From contig MNCI01004869.1 of NCBI GenBank assembly GCA_015680685.1, forward strand, positions 135,781 through 179,600: DNA of 43,820 nt. Direction: 5' to 3'. This DNA is from Gnetum montanum (lineage: Eukaryota; Streptophyta; Gnetopsida; Gnetales; Gnetaceae). Below are positions 9,940 to 20,046 of the stretch, piece by piece (position 1 is the first letter of the stretch; each line of letters begins with the position of its first letter). The notes beneath the pieces were generated by a model. That model had not been told where the DNA came from. It was given only the letters and a program-made list of their open reading frames with translations, and did not search any database. The position numbers and the translations under genes were made by a program.

Positions 9940-10660
9940 CAAACATAAGGGATGTGGGTAGGCATTGGTGGTAAATTAGTCCTTCCACAAGGCTTGCCCA
10001 TTGTCACAACCTAGGCACAATCATAGGTGACATGGGTTAAGTATTGCAACTAATCCTATCCTTCAGAATGCATATCCATTGATACATAATCCAAGTAACT
10101 AAGGTACGATCATAGGTGACATGGATTAAGTACAAGAGGTCAGCCTAGACTCCTCATAATGCCTACCCATTGATTTCGATAAATCCACTTAAAAAAGGTT
10201 TAAAATCTAGAAAGTGCACAAATTAAGATGCTAAAGAGAACAAACAAGTGGAAGGATAGTAGAATGACATCATGCAAGTGAAATTGGAAAAATGTGAGTA
10301 GACAACAAGCTGACTATGATCCATGATCAAGAATGGAAGTTAAATTATGACTCATTGTCAAGTCACGGTGAAGGCCATGATGCTACCACAAACCATGATA
10401 CTCATCACTGCTCATCACTACACATTTTTACTAGACCATGAGACATGGTAAGGTTGTATTCTAAACCATAACCTCATCATGAGTCATGGTGAACTTATGC
10501 TTGTGACAAAAGTTAACCTCGACTCAGATTCAGGTTTTTGAGTGAAACCATAACTAGTGGTTTGATCAAGGTGAGAGACTATGACTTCACTATGACCTAT
10601 GGTCCCTACCAGCACCTTCACTAGGAGTTGTGATAAGCATACCATAAGTCATGGGGGTGA
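9940..10660. repeat. Non-coding repeat with CATGGT palindromes, copy 1
   Basis: This segment matches 39350-40440: similar phrases (ATCATAGGTGACATGGRTTAAGTAC, CATTGATACAT, CCTCATAATGCCTA) occur in the same order. It begins with two or three imperfect repeats of about 90 bp. It continues with scattered palindromic units such as ACCATGAGACATGGT (10435-10449) and CATGAGTCATGGT near 10483. No coding potential was found. Both copies lie downstream of a Tat/Athila-type LTR, so it may be a 5' internal region of that family or an independent satellite-like repeat. Confidence 0.6.
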
Positions 10661-11060
10661 GAAATTCCATAAGAGATACATTGAAAGACATAAGAAAAAT
10701 TGGGGTTAACATAAAACCAAAGTTGGAATTACAAATATGAGGATAGTGAAGATTACACTATCATAAAAAAATACAAAAATCATAATTGACAAGGTAGAAT
10801 AACTCAAGGATACAACAAGACACTAGAGCTTAAAACTGGTTACTCTACCTTTGCTGCTTAGGAAGACTTCCAATACACAAGATCAAATTTGTTGGAGCAC
10901 TAATGCAATTTCAAGTTTCACGGATGAGAGGAAGATAAATAGACTAGTAAAAATAAGGAAAAAATGAATGTAAATTGTAATCCTAGCTTTGTACATAATT
11001 CTAGTGTTTTCTTGATAATGATCAAAAAATATTTGACAATAGATAATTGGTTAATAAATT
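10660..11060. other. AT-rich DNA, nothing recognised
   Basis: Low-complexity A-rich sequence with no open frames or recognisable repeats other than the edge of the following duplication. Confidence 0.5.
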
Positions 11061-11742
11061 CTACAAAAAATAGAAAAGCTTATCAAGAGTTTATTGTTAA
11101 CTAAAAAGGCATTTTGATTTTTCCTAGAGAACCTCTCAACTTAATTTCATGGCATGCATAAAGGCCAATAGAGCAACCATTTGCCAAAGATTCTTCAATT
11201 TTTTTGTTTGTTTAAAATTAGTAGATAAACAAAGAACCACCACAAGTGCAGCTAGACAAAATTACCATGAGTAGAAACCTTTGAAAAACCAAACCATTAT
11301 AATGAGAACATAACTCTAATATTAATTATCATTCATAGATAATTAATTTTAAAAAATAGATGAACAAAAACACACTATAATATAATGTATAGAATAAAGG
11401 AGCTCCACAAAAACCAGAAAAGCTTATCAAGAGTTTAGTGTTAATTAGAAAGGCCTTTTGATTTTTCCTAGAGAACCTCACAACTCAATTTCATGGCATG
11501 CATTAAGTAACCATTTGCCAAAGATTCTTCAATTTGTTTAAAATTAGCAAAGAAACAAAGAACCACCACAAGTGCAGTTGGCCAAAAAATTACCATGAGT
11601 AGAAACCTTTGAAAAACAAAACCATTACCATGAGAACATAACTCTAATATTGATCTTTGTGATATCCAAGATCATTCATGGACAATTAATTTTAATTAAT
11701 TTTAAAAAAATAGATGAACAAAAACACAATATAATATAGTGC
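11060..11742. repeat. Tandem duplication of about 0.34 kb
   Basis: Copy 1 (about 11060-11397) and copy 2 (about 11403-11742) share long exact words in the same order. These include AAAAGCTTATCAAGAGTTTA, TTTTTCCTAGAGAACCTC, AAAGAACCACCACAAGTGCA and ATAGATGAACAAAAACACA. The offset is 344-351 bp with small indels. No gene is visible in the unit. Confidence 0.9.
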
Positions 11743-11980
11743 AAGGAAAAACAACAGCACAATTGCAAACCAGCAACTTAGAGAGAATTACAACATTAAA
11801 ACCAAAAGGGAAAATAGGAAAGCAGAGAACACAATAATGAAAGCAAATAGTGGGGTGGGGCGGGGCGGTTGTTAAGGTGTGAAAGCAAATAGTAACTTCC
11901 ATACATCTTTATGTATATTTATAGTGTCTCGTAAACATAAACCAGTATAGGTGGAAATTCTGTCTTATTCCATGTCATGT
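11743..11980. other. AT-rich spacer with a short G-run
   Basis: Contains GTGGGGTGGGGCGGGGCGG near 11851, an isolated G-rich run in AT-rich DNA. A 66-codon minus-strand open frame (11702-11902) reads like low-complexity Phe/Val/Cys text and is not credible as a gene. Confidence 0.4.
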
Positions 11981-12754
11981 TTTGTTTCACATAATTAAGG
12001 CTCTGAGTCTCATGCATGAGCAAACAGCAATATCTGGACTGCATCAGGAATTGCGAATAATTGACCTAGAGCGCTGCAGAGCCACCAAAGCCGATCGCGC
12101 TGCAGACAGCGCCTCTAGATCCTCCTTCTGCCTGCAAGTCGGCGCCTACGCCTGCAGCGGAGCTTCGCAAGGCATCTTCTGAGTCTTAGCCGTTTTCGTT
12201 GAGCACCTTATACACAGAGTTGTGGGGCAAATGGAGAAACCTGGATCGCGCAGGCAATGCCGTGTTCTTTGATCTACACGAAACCTCTGATCTGCAATGC
12301 CGTGAGGATAAACATTGTAAAAACATGAAAGCTTTGATATGCGATGCGGTGCTGCAATCTACCGTAGCTGAAGTCGTGGAAGCAATAAAAAAATTTCCAG
12401 TTTTCATCAGTAATATCGGATATACAAATTCCGAAAATCTATTTAAACAGAGTTGTCGGCTGCCTGGGCTATCTGCTGTTGTACTGCTTTCTGCTGGTGC
12501 ACGCGATTCTAAAATCAATTGTTTTAGAATCTCCAAGGGGCGGTGTTTCGGGGCTGGGCTGCAGATTTAGGGCTTTCCAAGTGTGCGACGTTCATGGGTC
12601 ACAGAAATTTGCTGACGGAAACCTGATCCATGCACGGAGTTCCAGTCCTGAACAACGTCAAGGAAGCCGTTTGCATCACCTCACGGCGAGTGGTCGGCTG
12701 TTGGACGAGGGTTTCAGAGGGGAATCTCATCAATCTGCGCGGGCAGTTGGAACG

Positions 12755-12826
12755 GTGGCTTCTATCCAATTGATTTGAGCGTCTGTGCAGTGGCTTCTAT
12801 CCAATTGATTTGAGCGTCTGTGCAGT
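12755..12826. repeat. 35-bp exact tandem duplication
   Basis: Units 12755-12789 and 12790-12824 are identical (starting GTGGCTTCTATCCAATTGAT), followed by GT. Confidence 0.95.
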
Positions 12827-13030
12827 AAGTCTTTTGGAAGTGGTGGCGCCAGATCTGTTCTAAACTTTGGATCCAGAGTGTTCGTTTACACAATTAAATC
12901 AATTCAAGGTTGTGGCTGGGCGTTTCTGTGATGCCGCTGTGAAGAGGTTGTGCTTGCTTTGAGGGTAGGCGAGTCACAATAGAGGATTATTCGCTTTCTG
13001 CTCTCCCTTAGGAAGTTCCTCTACCTCATC

Positions 13031-13096
13031 TCAAATTGATTTCCTTTTACGTGATTATATTCACTTCAAATTGATTTCCTTTTACGTGATGATATT
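13031..13096. repeat. Second 35-bp-period tandem duplication
   Basis: TCAAATTGATTTCCTTTTAC begins at 13031 and again at 13066. The match runs about 30 bp with one substitution before diverging. Confidence 0.9.
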
Positions 13097-13131
13097 TTTG
13101 AAGTTTTATTTTTTTTTCAAATTGTGGGATT

Positions 13132-13440
13132 TTGACCAAGGTCCCCAAGTATAAACACTGTCCAAAACCTTCTTCAACTCCAAGGCATTCAGGTTTCTCA
13201 TGTTGGATACTACGCTCGAAATTTCATGCCTTTCAGGTTGAGAAGGCTCTCTCTTTAAAAATTTTTCCAACACGAAATGCAACCCTAATAGCACGTGCCT
13301 GGAGATTTGACTTTATCGTCAATGACCCAACTTTTAATATAATTCCCTATTATGTAGAATTGCCCTATCTTCCACTTATTTTCTTATCTATTGAGAGGGA
13401 CATTGTGAGCACCCTGGGTCCTATTATTATTTTTTCTTAT
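13132..13440 (+). pseudogene. LINE ORF1 fragment (DUF4283-like)
   Basis: The segment around RAWRFDFIVNDPTFNIIPYY followed by VELPYLPLIFLS and a Leu/Gly-rich tail resembles the DUF4283 region of plant LINE ORF1 proteins. In that region a W-V-R-L-P-x-L-P-L core is followed by an L-x2-I-x3-L-G motif. It would be the RNA-binding Gag-like protein of the LINE. Only about 100 codons remain. The reading continues without a gap into endonuclease sequence in another frame, so the C-terminal half of ORF1 (including any zinc knuckle) and the start of ORF2 have been deleted. The assignment is by eye and moderately sure. Confidence 0.5.
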
Positions 13441-13442
13441 CA

Positions 13443-13800
13443 TTGTACAGTGAGGATAAGCTCGGAGGGGTGTTTTTTCAACTGCCCAACCTTGAGTATC
13501 AGACATGGTCCACCTTTAAGAATAGGTTTTACCTTTCTAATGGGGCAAACACCATCACAGGCATTCCCCTCCATAGATTCACTTGGAGTAATCTCCGTCT
13601 TGGGCAGGCTCGCATCTGCAGTAGGTTAGATAGATTCTATTTCTCCACCCTTTCCTTTTGGCAAGCCTTCTCTGCTACTATGGTTCATCACCATGCCACC
13701 ATATCAAACCATTTCCCTATCTCCATCTCCATCAAGATTCATGGCAGCCCTCATTGACAAAAATTCCATCTTTTTTGACTACACAACAACTGTTTTTCTT
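13443..13800 (+). pseudogene. LINE endonuclease C-terminal part
   Basis: An apurinic-like endonuclease remnant. YSEDKLGG corresponds to the segment after the G-D-F-N motif. FTWSNLRLGQARICSRLDRF is the highly characteristic F-T-W-x-N ... R-L-D-R region. ISNHFPIS stands where the family has S-D-H-x-P-I, so the catalytic Asp is Asn (codon AAC at 13707). The first two thirds of the domain are absent, consistent with the deletion that joined it to ORF1. The enzyme normally nicks target DNA to prime reverse transcription. Confidence 0.8.
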
Positions 13801-13859
13801 CCCCTACTGCCCAACTTATTCTATCCAACCTTTGGAATGTCGAACCTAGGCCCCTAAAT

Positions 13860-15509
13860 TAAGTAGGTTGGATTGACTGGTGGCATCGTGCTTCATGTCG
13901 AGTGCGAAACTTTGCTCGTTCGTACGGTAAGACTGTGGCTACTTGAGCCAGACAAGAATATAACAACATTCACCTTACTATTGAACATCTCACTAATAAA
14001 CTAGCTCAAGATCCCTTCAACACTCTAGTTCACGAGGAGCTAGCTAAAGCACAATTAGCCTTTCAACATTGGGATGTGTACCAAGCACAAAGTGCCTTAA
14101 CTTGGTTAAACATTCAAGATGAACATTGTAAGGAATTTTTTAAGTATCTCAATACTACTTTCCCTTCACATTCTATAGATGAAAAATCTCTAGCAATGGT
14201 ACCATCATTATAGACCACACAATAGCATCCTCTCTTTTCTCAAGAACCACTATGAAACCCTTTTTGCAGCTACCCCAATGGACATTTCTTCGTTCAAGGC
14301 TACCACTCCTAATTATCTTCACCTTATAAACTCCACTATGCTACAAAGTCTTGACGTAGATATCACTCTGGCAGAGCTACAGGTGGCCTGTTCCAAGTTA
14401 AGTCGGGGAAAGGCTTCTGGTTATGATGGTTTCCCTGTGGAATGTTTTCAAAATCATTGGGATTTGGTGGGAAATGATCTTCTACAGGTCATTAACAAGG
14501 CTATCTTAACTGGTTCCCTCGGGCCCAATCTAAATCAATGGATCATTTGTCTCCTCCCTAAGTCTGGGAATCTTACCGATATCTCCAAGTAGCATCCCAT
14601 AACTCTTCTCAATGTAGTATATAAAATTTGGGCTAAGTGCCTAGCTTTATAGTTGAAAAAAATTCTTGGCCAGATCATATCTCCCCAACAAACAAGATTT
14701 GTTCTTGGTAGATATATTTTAGATAATGTGGTTGTGGCATGGGAAGGTATCAAATGGGCCGAGGATGAGGGACAAGATATTCTCCTAGTGAAACTTGACT
14801 ATGCCAAGGCTTATGAAAACATTAATTGGGATTTTATCTTGCAGACCATGACCAGACTTGGTTTTGGACCCAAGTTCCTACATATGGCAAAATCCTTATT
14901 CTCATATGCTACCATAAGAATAGCCACCACCTTTGGCATTACCTCTCCCTTCCCAATACATAGGTCAGTGCGGCAAGGTTGTCCTCTTGCCCCTATCTCT
15001 TTATCATCGCAGCAGACTTTCTATGTCATCAAATTAACCTAGATATTCAAACTAAAGTTCTCACTAGGGTCTGCCTTTCTTCCTCTCAACAACAGCTTCT
15101 CAATATGCACTTCGCCGATGACTCTTTTTTTCTAGTTCAAAACATAGCCGCCAATTTGCACCGCCTCTTATCAAGGGTGGAGCAATATTGCACACTTTTA
15201 GGTTCCACTATAAATTGGAATAAATCCTCTATTTATAGCTTCATGGGCAATTACAATTATGTGACCAACTATAATTGGAAGCAGCTTCAAGATCAAGACA
15301 TTGTTAAGATTCTCGGAATCCCTTTCCACTTTAGAGGTCCAACCTCTATTCTCTGGGAGCAGGTTATTTATCGAATTCAAAAGAAACTTGACAAATGGAA
15401 AACTAAACCCCTCACACTTGCGGGTAAATACCTAGTATGTAAGTTCATATGTGCGTCAACCCATGTGTATTACTCTTCATGTTGGGCCCCTTCCCAAGCT
15501 GCCTACTAG
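13860..15509 (+). pseudogene. LINE reverse transcriptase
   Basis: The endonuclease-RT linker (13860-14270) has several stops. RT proper starts around SRGKASGYDGFPVECF (14400-14448). It continues with an HPITLLN segment, KLDYAKAYENINW (first catalytic Asp, GAC at 14797), RSVRQGCPLAP, and MHFADDSFFLV with the two catalytic Asp codons at 15117 and 15120. Thumb-like text includes VKILGIPFHFRG and LAGKYLVCKFI. The catalytic triad is retained, but TAG stops at 14590 and 14651 and a frameshift near 14990 break the ORF. It is the longest and best-preserved part of the LINE. Confidence 0.9.
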
Positions 15510-16640
15510 AAGCTAGAATGGTTATTTCGTGACTTTATGTGATCCTCCAAAGATTCTCAGAAATGATTTCATCGAGTTGCTTGGAATATTGTTACTCTTC
15601 GCAAAAATAAGAGGGGCTTAGAACTTTTGAATTCCTATAAGCAGGGAATTACCTTGGTTGCTAAGTGGTTGGTACAACATTTAGATGCCTTAGATATTAT
15701 TGGGATCCTTCTCCAATTAAGGCTTCATCAAGCATTTCCTAAAAACAAGCTCTTCTGGAAAGGCATCCATTTTGTTAATTGGATCTATTCCCCCCTCACT
15801 ATCATTCTTCTTGGATCTCATGTTTTCAAAACCATCTGGAGGGCTTGGCAAATTCTACACAGTTACATAGACTAGACTAATGTCAAAATCAACCTTACTA
15901 TCCTTTCTAGTTTGTGTCCATGGTGGTTACCTTTGTCGCCGGCTCCCCTTGCCATCACAAAGGTTAAGGTGGCTACATCGTGGTATCAGAAAGGTTTCAT
16001 CTCCTTGAATTGTCTTACGCTAGCTAGTTGTTGGATTTCGGGGGTCGAGTTTAACAATTTGTATGGAGAGTCAGCTACAATGAACCATTGCCTAGTCCAG
16101 ATTTACTCCTTTCTTCACAGTCATTGGCAACTTGATGTTATAGTACAAAGCCCTTTTTATGGCCTTCAATGGCTTAATGGTGTTAAACTCTGGCACTACC
16201 GAGCATTTGTCCCTTTTCATCTTATGCACGACCCATCTAAGTTTATTCAACACTGCAATAAGTATTGGCACAAACAAGAGTCAGTAACATATTGGATCCT
16301 TCTCTTCCAACATATTTGGAAACTTCCGACCCTTCCCAAAATTAAACAATTTCTTTGGTATCTCCTCCACCATGGCCTACCTATTGGTAAACGTTTAGAA
16401 TATCTGGGGTTCCCAATCCCAATTGCCCTCTCTATGGTGGACAAGATGACTTTGTCCATGTGTTTTGGCATTGTCCCTTTGCTCAGCATGTGTGGGAGTG
16501 GGCTTCCATCATTTTTCCATCATACAAGCTATCTCAAGAGGATGCCATATTCGGCTTTTTGAACATTACTTCTGCTAATCTCATGTTTCTGTGGAAAGTT
16601 ATTAGGCCTACTATTTTATATTACATTTGGAAGTGAAGAT
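15510..16640 (+). pseudogene. LINE ORF2 C-terminus with zf-RVT remnant
   Basis: Connection-region phrases (RGLELLNSYKQGITLVAKWL) lead to IWKLPTLPKIKQFLWYLL, the start of the zf-RVT module of plant LINEs. After a frameshift the zinc cluster reads CPLYGGQDDFVHVFWHC (16424-16474). The expected second Cys is Tyr (TAT at 16433), while the other Cys, the His and the last Cys are in place; AQHVWEWA follows. ILYYIWK near 16610, then a stop and CNVIFQ, matches the usual I-W-K-x-R-x2-x-I-F ending. The module is thought to bind nucleic acid during target-primed reverse transcription. Confidence 0.82.
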
Positions 16641-16899
16641 GCAATGTTATATTTCAAAGGACAAATTATTCTAATAAATGTTTGCTCACCAGGTCGGAGA
16701 AGTCGCAGATCTTCGCCTCATTCATTTCTAACTCACATCTCAAGCATCCACGTTCATTCTGGATAGTCATCAGTTGGTTCATCTTTTGCAGCCGTGGGAA
16801 AGACCTGTGCGTTCCAGTATCACTCATCATCAGTAATCTCTACAAGGAAGCTTTCCTGTTCTATTGTGTGAAGTCACCACTGGAACTCTCTCTGTCCTA

Positions 16900-17660
16900 A
16901 ATTGAGAGCTCTTTACCTCATCTTATTCTATGTCATTCTATCTTGTAAGGAGGCAGCATGTGTGGTTGTTTGGCAGTGCCCCAATTCGGTTTCCTTCTTT
17001 AATATTCTTTTTCTAAGGTTGTTCCTTAGTTTCATTCACAGTGCTCACAGCTACCCCTTTCTCCTTAACCCTATGACTTATTCAGGTTACTGTAATTGAT
17101 ACACTTTTTAATATTAATAACCACCCCAGTATTGAAAACATGATGGGAAGTGAATGTGAACTAAATGTTAATGGTAAATGCGATCCGTAAATAAACACCA
17201 CTTCACACCATAAAAATCACAGTTGCACTTATCTTAAATAATAGAGGTAAATGGCAGTATCCCTTTACACACAACATGCAGGTTTTGAAAAACTCAAATT
17301 CGAAATTATAGTTCATATGAATACATGGAGGTGCAGGAATGAATTTTATCCCGGGATTCATGATTAATAAAATGCCAGAGTTCGCAGTTCGCACTGGAAG
17401 TTTGCAATAAGTTTATTTTGGACCGGTAATAAGGCATTATATTCACGGAGTAAAGCAATTGCAATATACATAAATGATTTAGATTTTTGTGCGTCCGCGT
17501 GTTTGTTGGTTAATTAACCCACATGTACGATGGATAATTCTTAAACACCTTTTTACAGAACTAAACCAATAGAGGAGTCCGTAGCTGAGTGAATGCTATC
17601 GCAGGGGAATAGATGTTAATGGTTAAGAAAGAAATAATTTTTTAAAAAAATTATATTAAA
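16900..17660. other. AT-rich DNA, possible LINE 3' UTR then unassigned
   Basis: Open frames here are short and their translations look like low-complexity hydrophobic text. No poly(A) tail or repeat boundary could be placed. Nothing else is recognised. Confidence 0.4.
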
Positions 17661-17790
17661 TATAAGAATGCACTTAGGCGTATAGTGGTTAGGACATTTA
17701 TCTTTTAGTATAGTGGTTAGGGCATTTATCTTTTAGTTGGGAGGTTGCAAGTTCAATTCTTACCTTTGCTTCTAAATAATTTCATGTGCA
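17660..17790 (+). mobile_element. tRNA-like unit, probable SINE head
   Basis: An A-box-like TATAGTGGTTAGGGC is followed at tRNA-like distance by a B-box-like AAGTTCAATTC (about 17749-17759), matching the internal pol III promoter layout of tRNAs and tRNA-derived SINEs. The would-be anticodon loop contains TCTTTTA, hinting at tRNA-Lys ancestry. The 5' half is duplicated, so there are two A boxes for one B box. The acceptor stem cannot be formed convincingly, so a functional tRNA gene is unlikely. No poly(A) tail or target duplication was found. Confidence 0.5.
17680..17735. repeat. 28-bp tandem duplication of the A-box segment
   Basis: Units 17680-17707 and 17708-17735 differ at a single base (GGACATTT versus GGGCATTT). 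Each contains GTATAGTGGTTAGG. Confidence 0.95.
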
Positions 17791-18170
17791 TATTAAGAAT
17801 AAAATATACATATTGAATATACATAACTGAATATGCATGATAATTAACAAAACCAAAAACTTCCATGGGTCATTGGATTTCAACATTTAATCATAAAGTA
17901 TACATAAGATCTATAAGTAAGCTTAAATAGTAGTAAAACATTTAATCATAAAGTATACATAAGATCTATAAGTAAGCTTAAATAGTAGTAAAACAAAGGA
18001 TACAAAACTGTCACAAAATATCTTAACAAGATTGTTTTCACTTATGTTGGAAACTAACAATGTACATAATAAAAGTTGAATATGCATAAAGAATAAAATA
18101 TGCATAGCCAAATGCTTGTAAAGGTATGATGACTAATAAAACCAACAATTTCCAAGAGTCCTCTAATGCC
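17788..18170. repeat. Imperfect direct repeats of about 100 bp
   Basis: Sequence around 17788-17885 (AAGAATAAAATATACATATT ... AACAAAACCAAAAACTTCCA) recurs around 18078-18165 (AAGAATAAAATATGCATAGC ... AATAAAACCAACAATTTCCA). The two copies flank the exact 55-bp tandem. Confidence 0.7.
17882..17995. repeat. 55-bp exact tandem duplication
   Basis: The unit beginning ACATTTAATCATAAAGTATA at 17883 repeats identically at 17938 and ends in AGTAAAACA. Exact identity implies a recent slippage or template-switch event compared with the decayed elements around it. Confidence 0.95.
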
Positions 18171-18222
18171 CTACATTTGTACATGTGACCTTAGTACTTT
18201 ATTAAATATTTAGATTTAGATT

Positions 18223-18241
18223 TGTGTGTGTGTGTGTGTGT
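18223..18241. repeat. (TG)n microsatellite
   Basis: An uninterrupted TG dinucleotide run of 19 bases. It sits in AT-rich DNA upstream of gypsy element 2. Confidence 0.95.
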
Positions 18242-18404
18242 CTTTGTATATATGCCTAATACTTCTTGTTGGGAACTTTAGTTAGCTATGTGTACTACCT
18301 AGGAGTTAGTGAAATCATTCAAAATTGTTGTAATGAACCTTAACATTGTAATCATTAGAAATAATAAGAATAGTAAAAGCACACTTTTTTTCTTGAAAAC
18401 TAAA

Positions 18405-20040
18405 ATGGCTTCTTCTCACAAGGCTGATTTTTTGTTGCCATTTGAGCATACATCTAATCAATGAAGGCATGGAAGATCAAATTAGCCAACAGTGTAGAGT
18501 GGTATATACTCATCTCGATGAATATGTGCTAGACTTCACCTTCATCCTACATCAAGATCAATAACTACAATGGAGGGATATGAAGGGCAACATTATGTTG
18601 CTACCCAATCAATCAATTCTTGCATTGCTACTCCAAACTCTTATGAGGTTGGGCATCTAGGGGCTCAATGTTGAATACGTTTTGTAGTACCACAACTATT
18701 AGGATTATCATTCCATTGAGGCACAACAAAAAAGAGATCAACAATAGGAGATGCATTACAAAGCATCAAAGGGGAAATGTTCAATAACCACTTGTTCCTG
18801 GGGGGCTAGAAAGAAGGAGAGGATCCCTTTTTTAGGGGTTCTTAATTTATTGAATCTCCTCCCCTTGGCTTCGATGAAGGGGACCTAAACCAAAATTTGC
18901 AGTCTATTATAAACAATCCTAGTTCAAGTTAGAATGGGTCACATGATCATGGGGGCTCCAAAGGCGGGAGTCAAGATAGGAATGTGGACAAACATCATGA
19001 TGATGATCATGGCCATGAACAAAGAAGAAGGGGTGGTAGGCACCATGATGATGCCGACTTTCCTTCTACCTCTTCACCTTTGACATCCTCATCCTCTTCC
19101 TCCTCTAGCTCTGACCAAAGTTTTAAAGGATGTGACTATGATGGAGGTGATTGGCAAGACAAAGATGATCGTAGGGTCTATTGAATTAGTAGAGACCAGG
19201 GATGTGGACAATTAAGAGAGGTCCACCACCAAAAAATATGGGGCAACAAAAGACATCATGGCCATCATGGCCATCACAGAGGCTATGACAATGATGAGCC
19301 TTTGCTTGCAACTAGAAACATATTGAATATTGCAAAGACCATGAGAATCCCAATGAAGCATGTGAAAGATAGTAGAATTAAATGGCTAGATATGAATAAT
19401 ATCACTAAGTTTAAGGGGGGATATAGCTCAAATCCATAGAATCATCTTTAAGCCTTTCATGATGCTTGTGCCTTGCATAACGTTGAAAACAAATGACAAA
19501 AATTAAATTTGTTCCCAAAGACACTCATTAAGGAGGCTGAAAGTTGGTACTAGTCCTTAGAACCATAATTAATCAGATGATGAAGTATGATGCTTGAGCT
19601 CTTCAATGACAAGTATCAAACATACTCCCAAGTGTCTAATTTGAGAAAAAAAATCCAAGGGTGGAGATAGGAAATATATGAATCCTTGGATGCAGCTATG
19701 GGTAGATATTACTCTTTGCTGCATAGGTGCCCAAGCCATGGATTTTCTTAAGAGGAAACAACTCCACTATATCATAGATGGACTCCAAACAAAAATGAGG
19801 AGAACTCTTGGGGTCTATGCCCAAGGGAGACTTTCAAAACTTAGATCCCATCAAACCCAAAGGCTCATTGAGTAGGTGGCCAAAGAAGAAGGTGAGCTAT
19901 AGAAATGGGAAAGTCTGAAGGAGTACAATCGAGACCCTTCCATCTAGAAAAGGAAAGTCTAGTTCTATGAAAATAAGGAGGAGGTACCACTTGATGAAGT
20001 GGTGCAATGAAAGACCTTACTAATCCAAAAATCTATCTTT
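18405..20040 (+). pseudogene. gag of element 2, His/Asp-rich N-terminal part and core
   Basis: A start codon in good context (AAAATGGCTTCT at 18405) opens a frame shared by the pieces MASSHKADFLLPFEH, EGYEGQHYVATQ and the 66-codon segment 18984-19184. That segment is very rich in His and Asp (DKHHDDDHGHEQRRRGGRHH), followed by a run of nine serines; GHHGHHRGYDNDE comes soon after. The Gag core follows: KWLDMNNITKFKGGY, LFPKTLIKEAESWY, MLELFNDKYQTYSQVSNLRK and MGRYYSLLHRC, matched by element 3. Stops and frameshifts are frequent. Gag would form the cytoplasmic particle. The charged, His-rich tract is unusual for a plant Gag. Confidence 0.75.
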
Positions 20041-20046
20041 GAAATA

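Larger units (their letters stand above)
11980..13100. other. GC-richer segment upstream of the LINE
   Basis: Higher G+C and CpG than any other kilobase of the window. The longest plus frame is 12199-12570 (123 codons, including STVAEVVEAIKKFPVFI), and a minus frame of 116 codons covers the same bases, so strand is not decided. I recognise no domain. It lies directly upstream of the LINE ORF1 fragment and ends in two 35-bp tandem duplications. A LINE 5' UTR/promoter is therefore the simplest reading; a captured host exon is the alternative. Confidence 0.35.
13130..16900 (+). mobile_element. L1-type LINE, internally deleted and decayed
   Basis: Ordered remnants of a plant L1-type non-LTR retrotransposon: an ORF1 DUF4283-like fragment, the endonuclease C-terminus, reverse transcriptase and the C-terminal zinc-finger region (zf-RVT). 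At least two frameshifts (near 14990 and between 16380 and 16420) and numerous stops are present. The 3' end is not clearly marked: no poly(A) or target-site duplication could be assigned, so the right boundary near 16900 is approximate. The 5' boundary may include the GC-rich segment upstream. Confidence 0.85.

Noticed and set aside
10643-10660. Extra polypurine tract (AGTCATGGGGGTGAG) marking another LTR
   Set aside because: No LTR start follows; it lies within the CATGGT repeat field, which can produce this string by chance.
17680-17760. Functional tRNA-Lys gene
   Set aside because: A and B boxes are visible, but the acceptor and T stems do not pair and the 5' half is duplicated.
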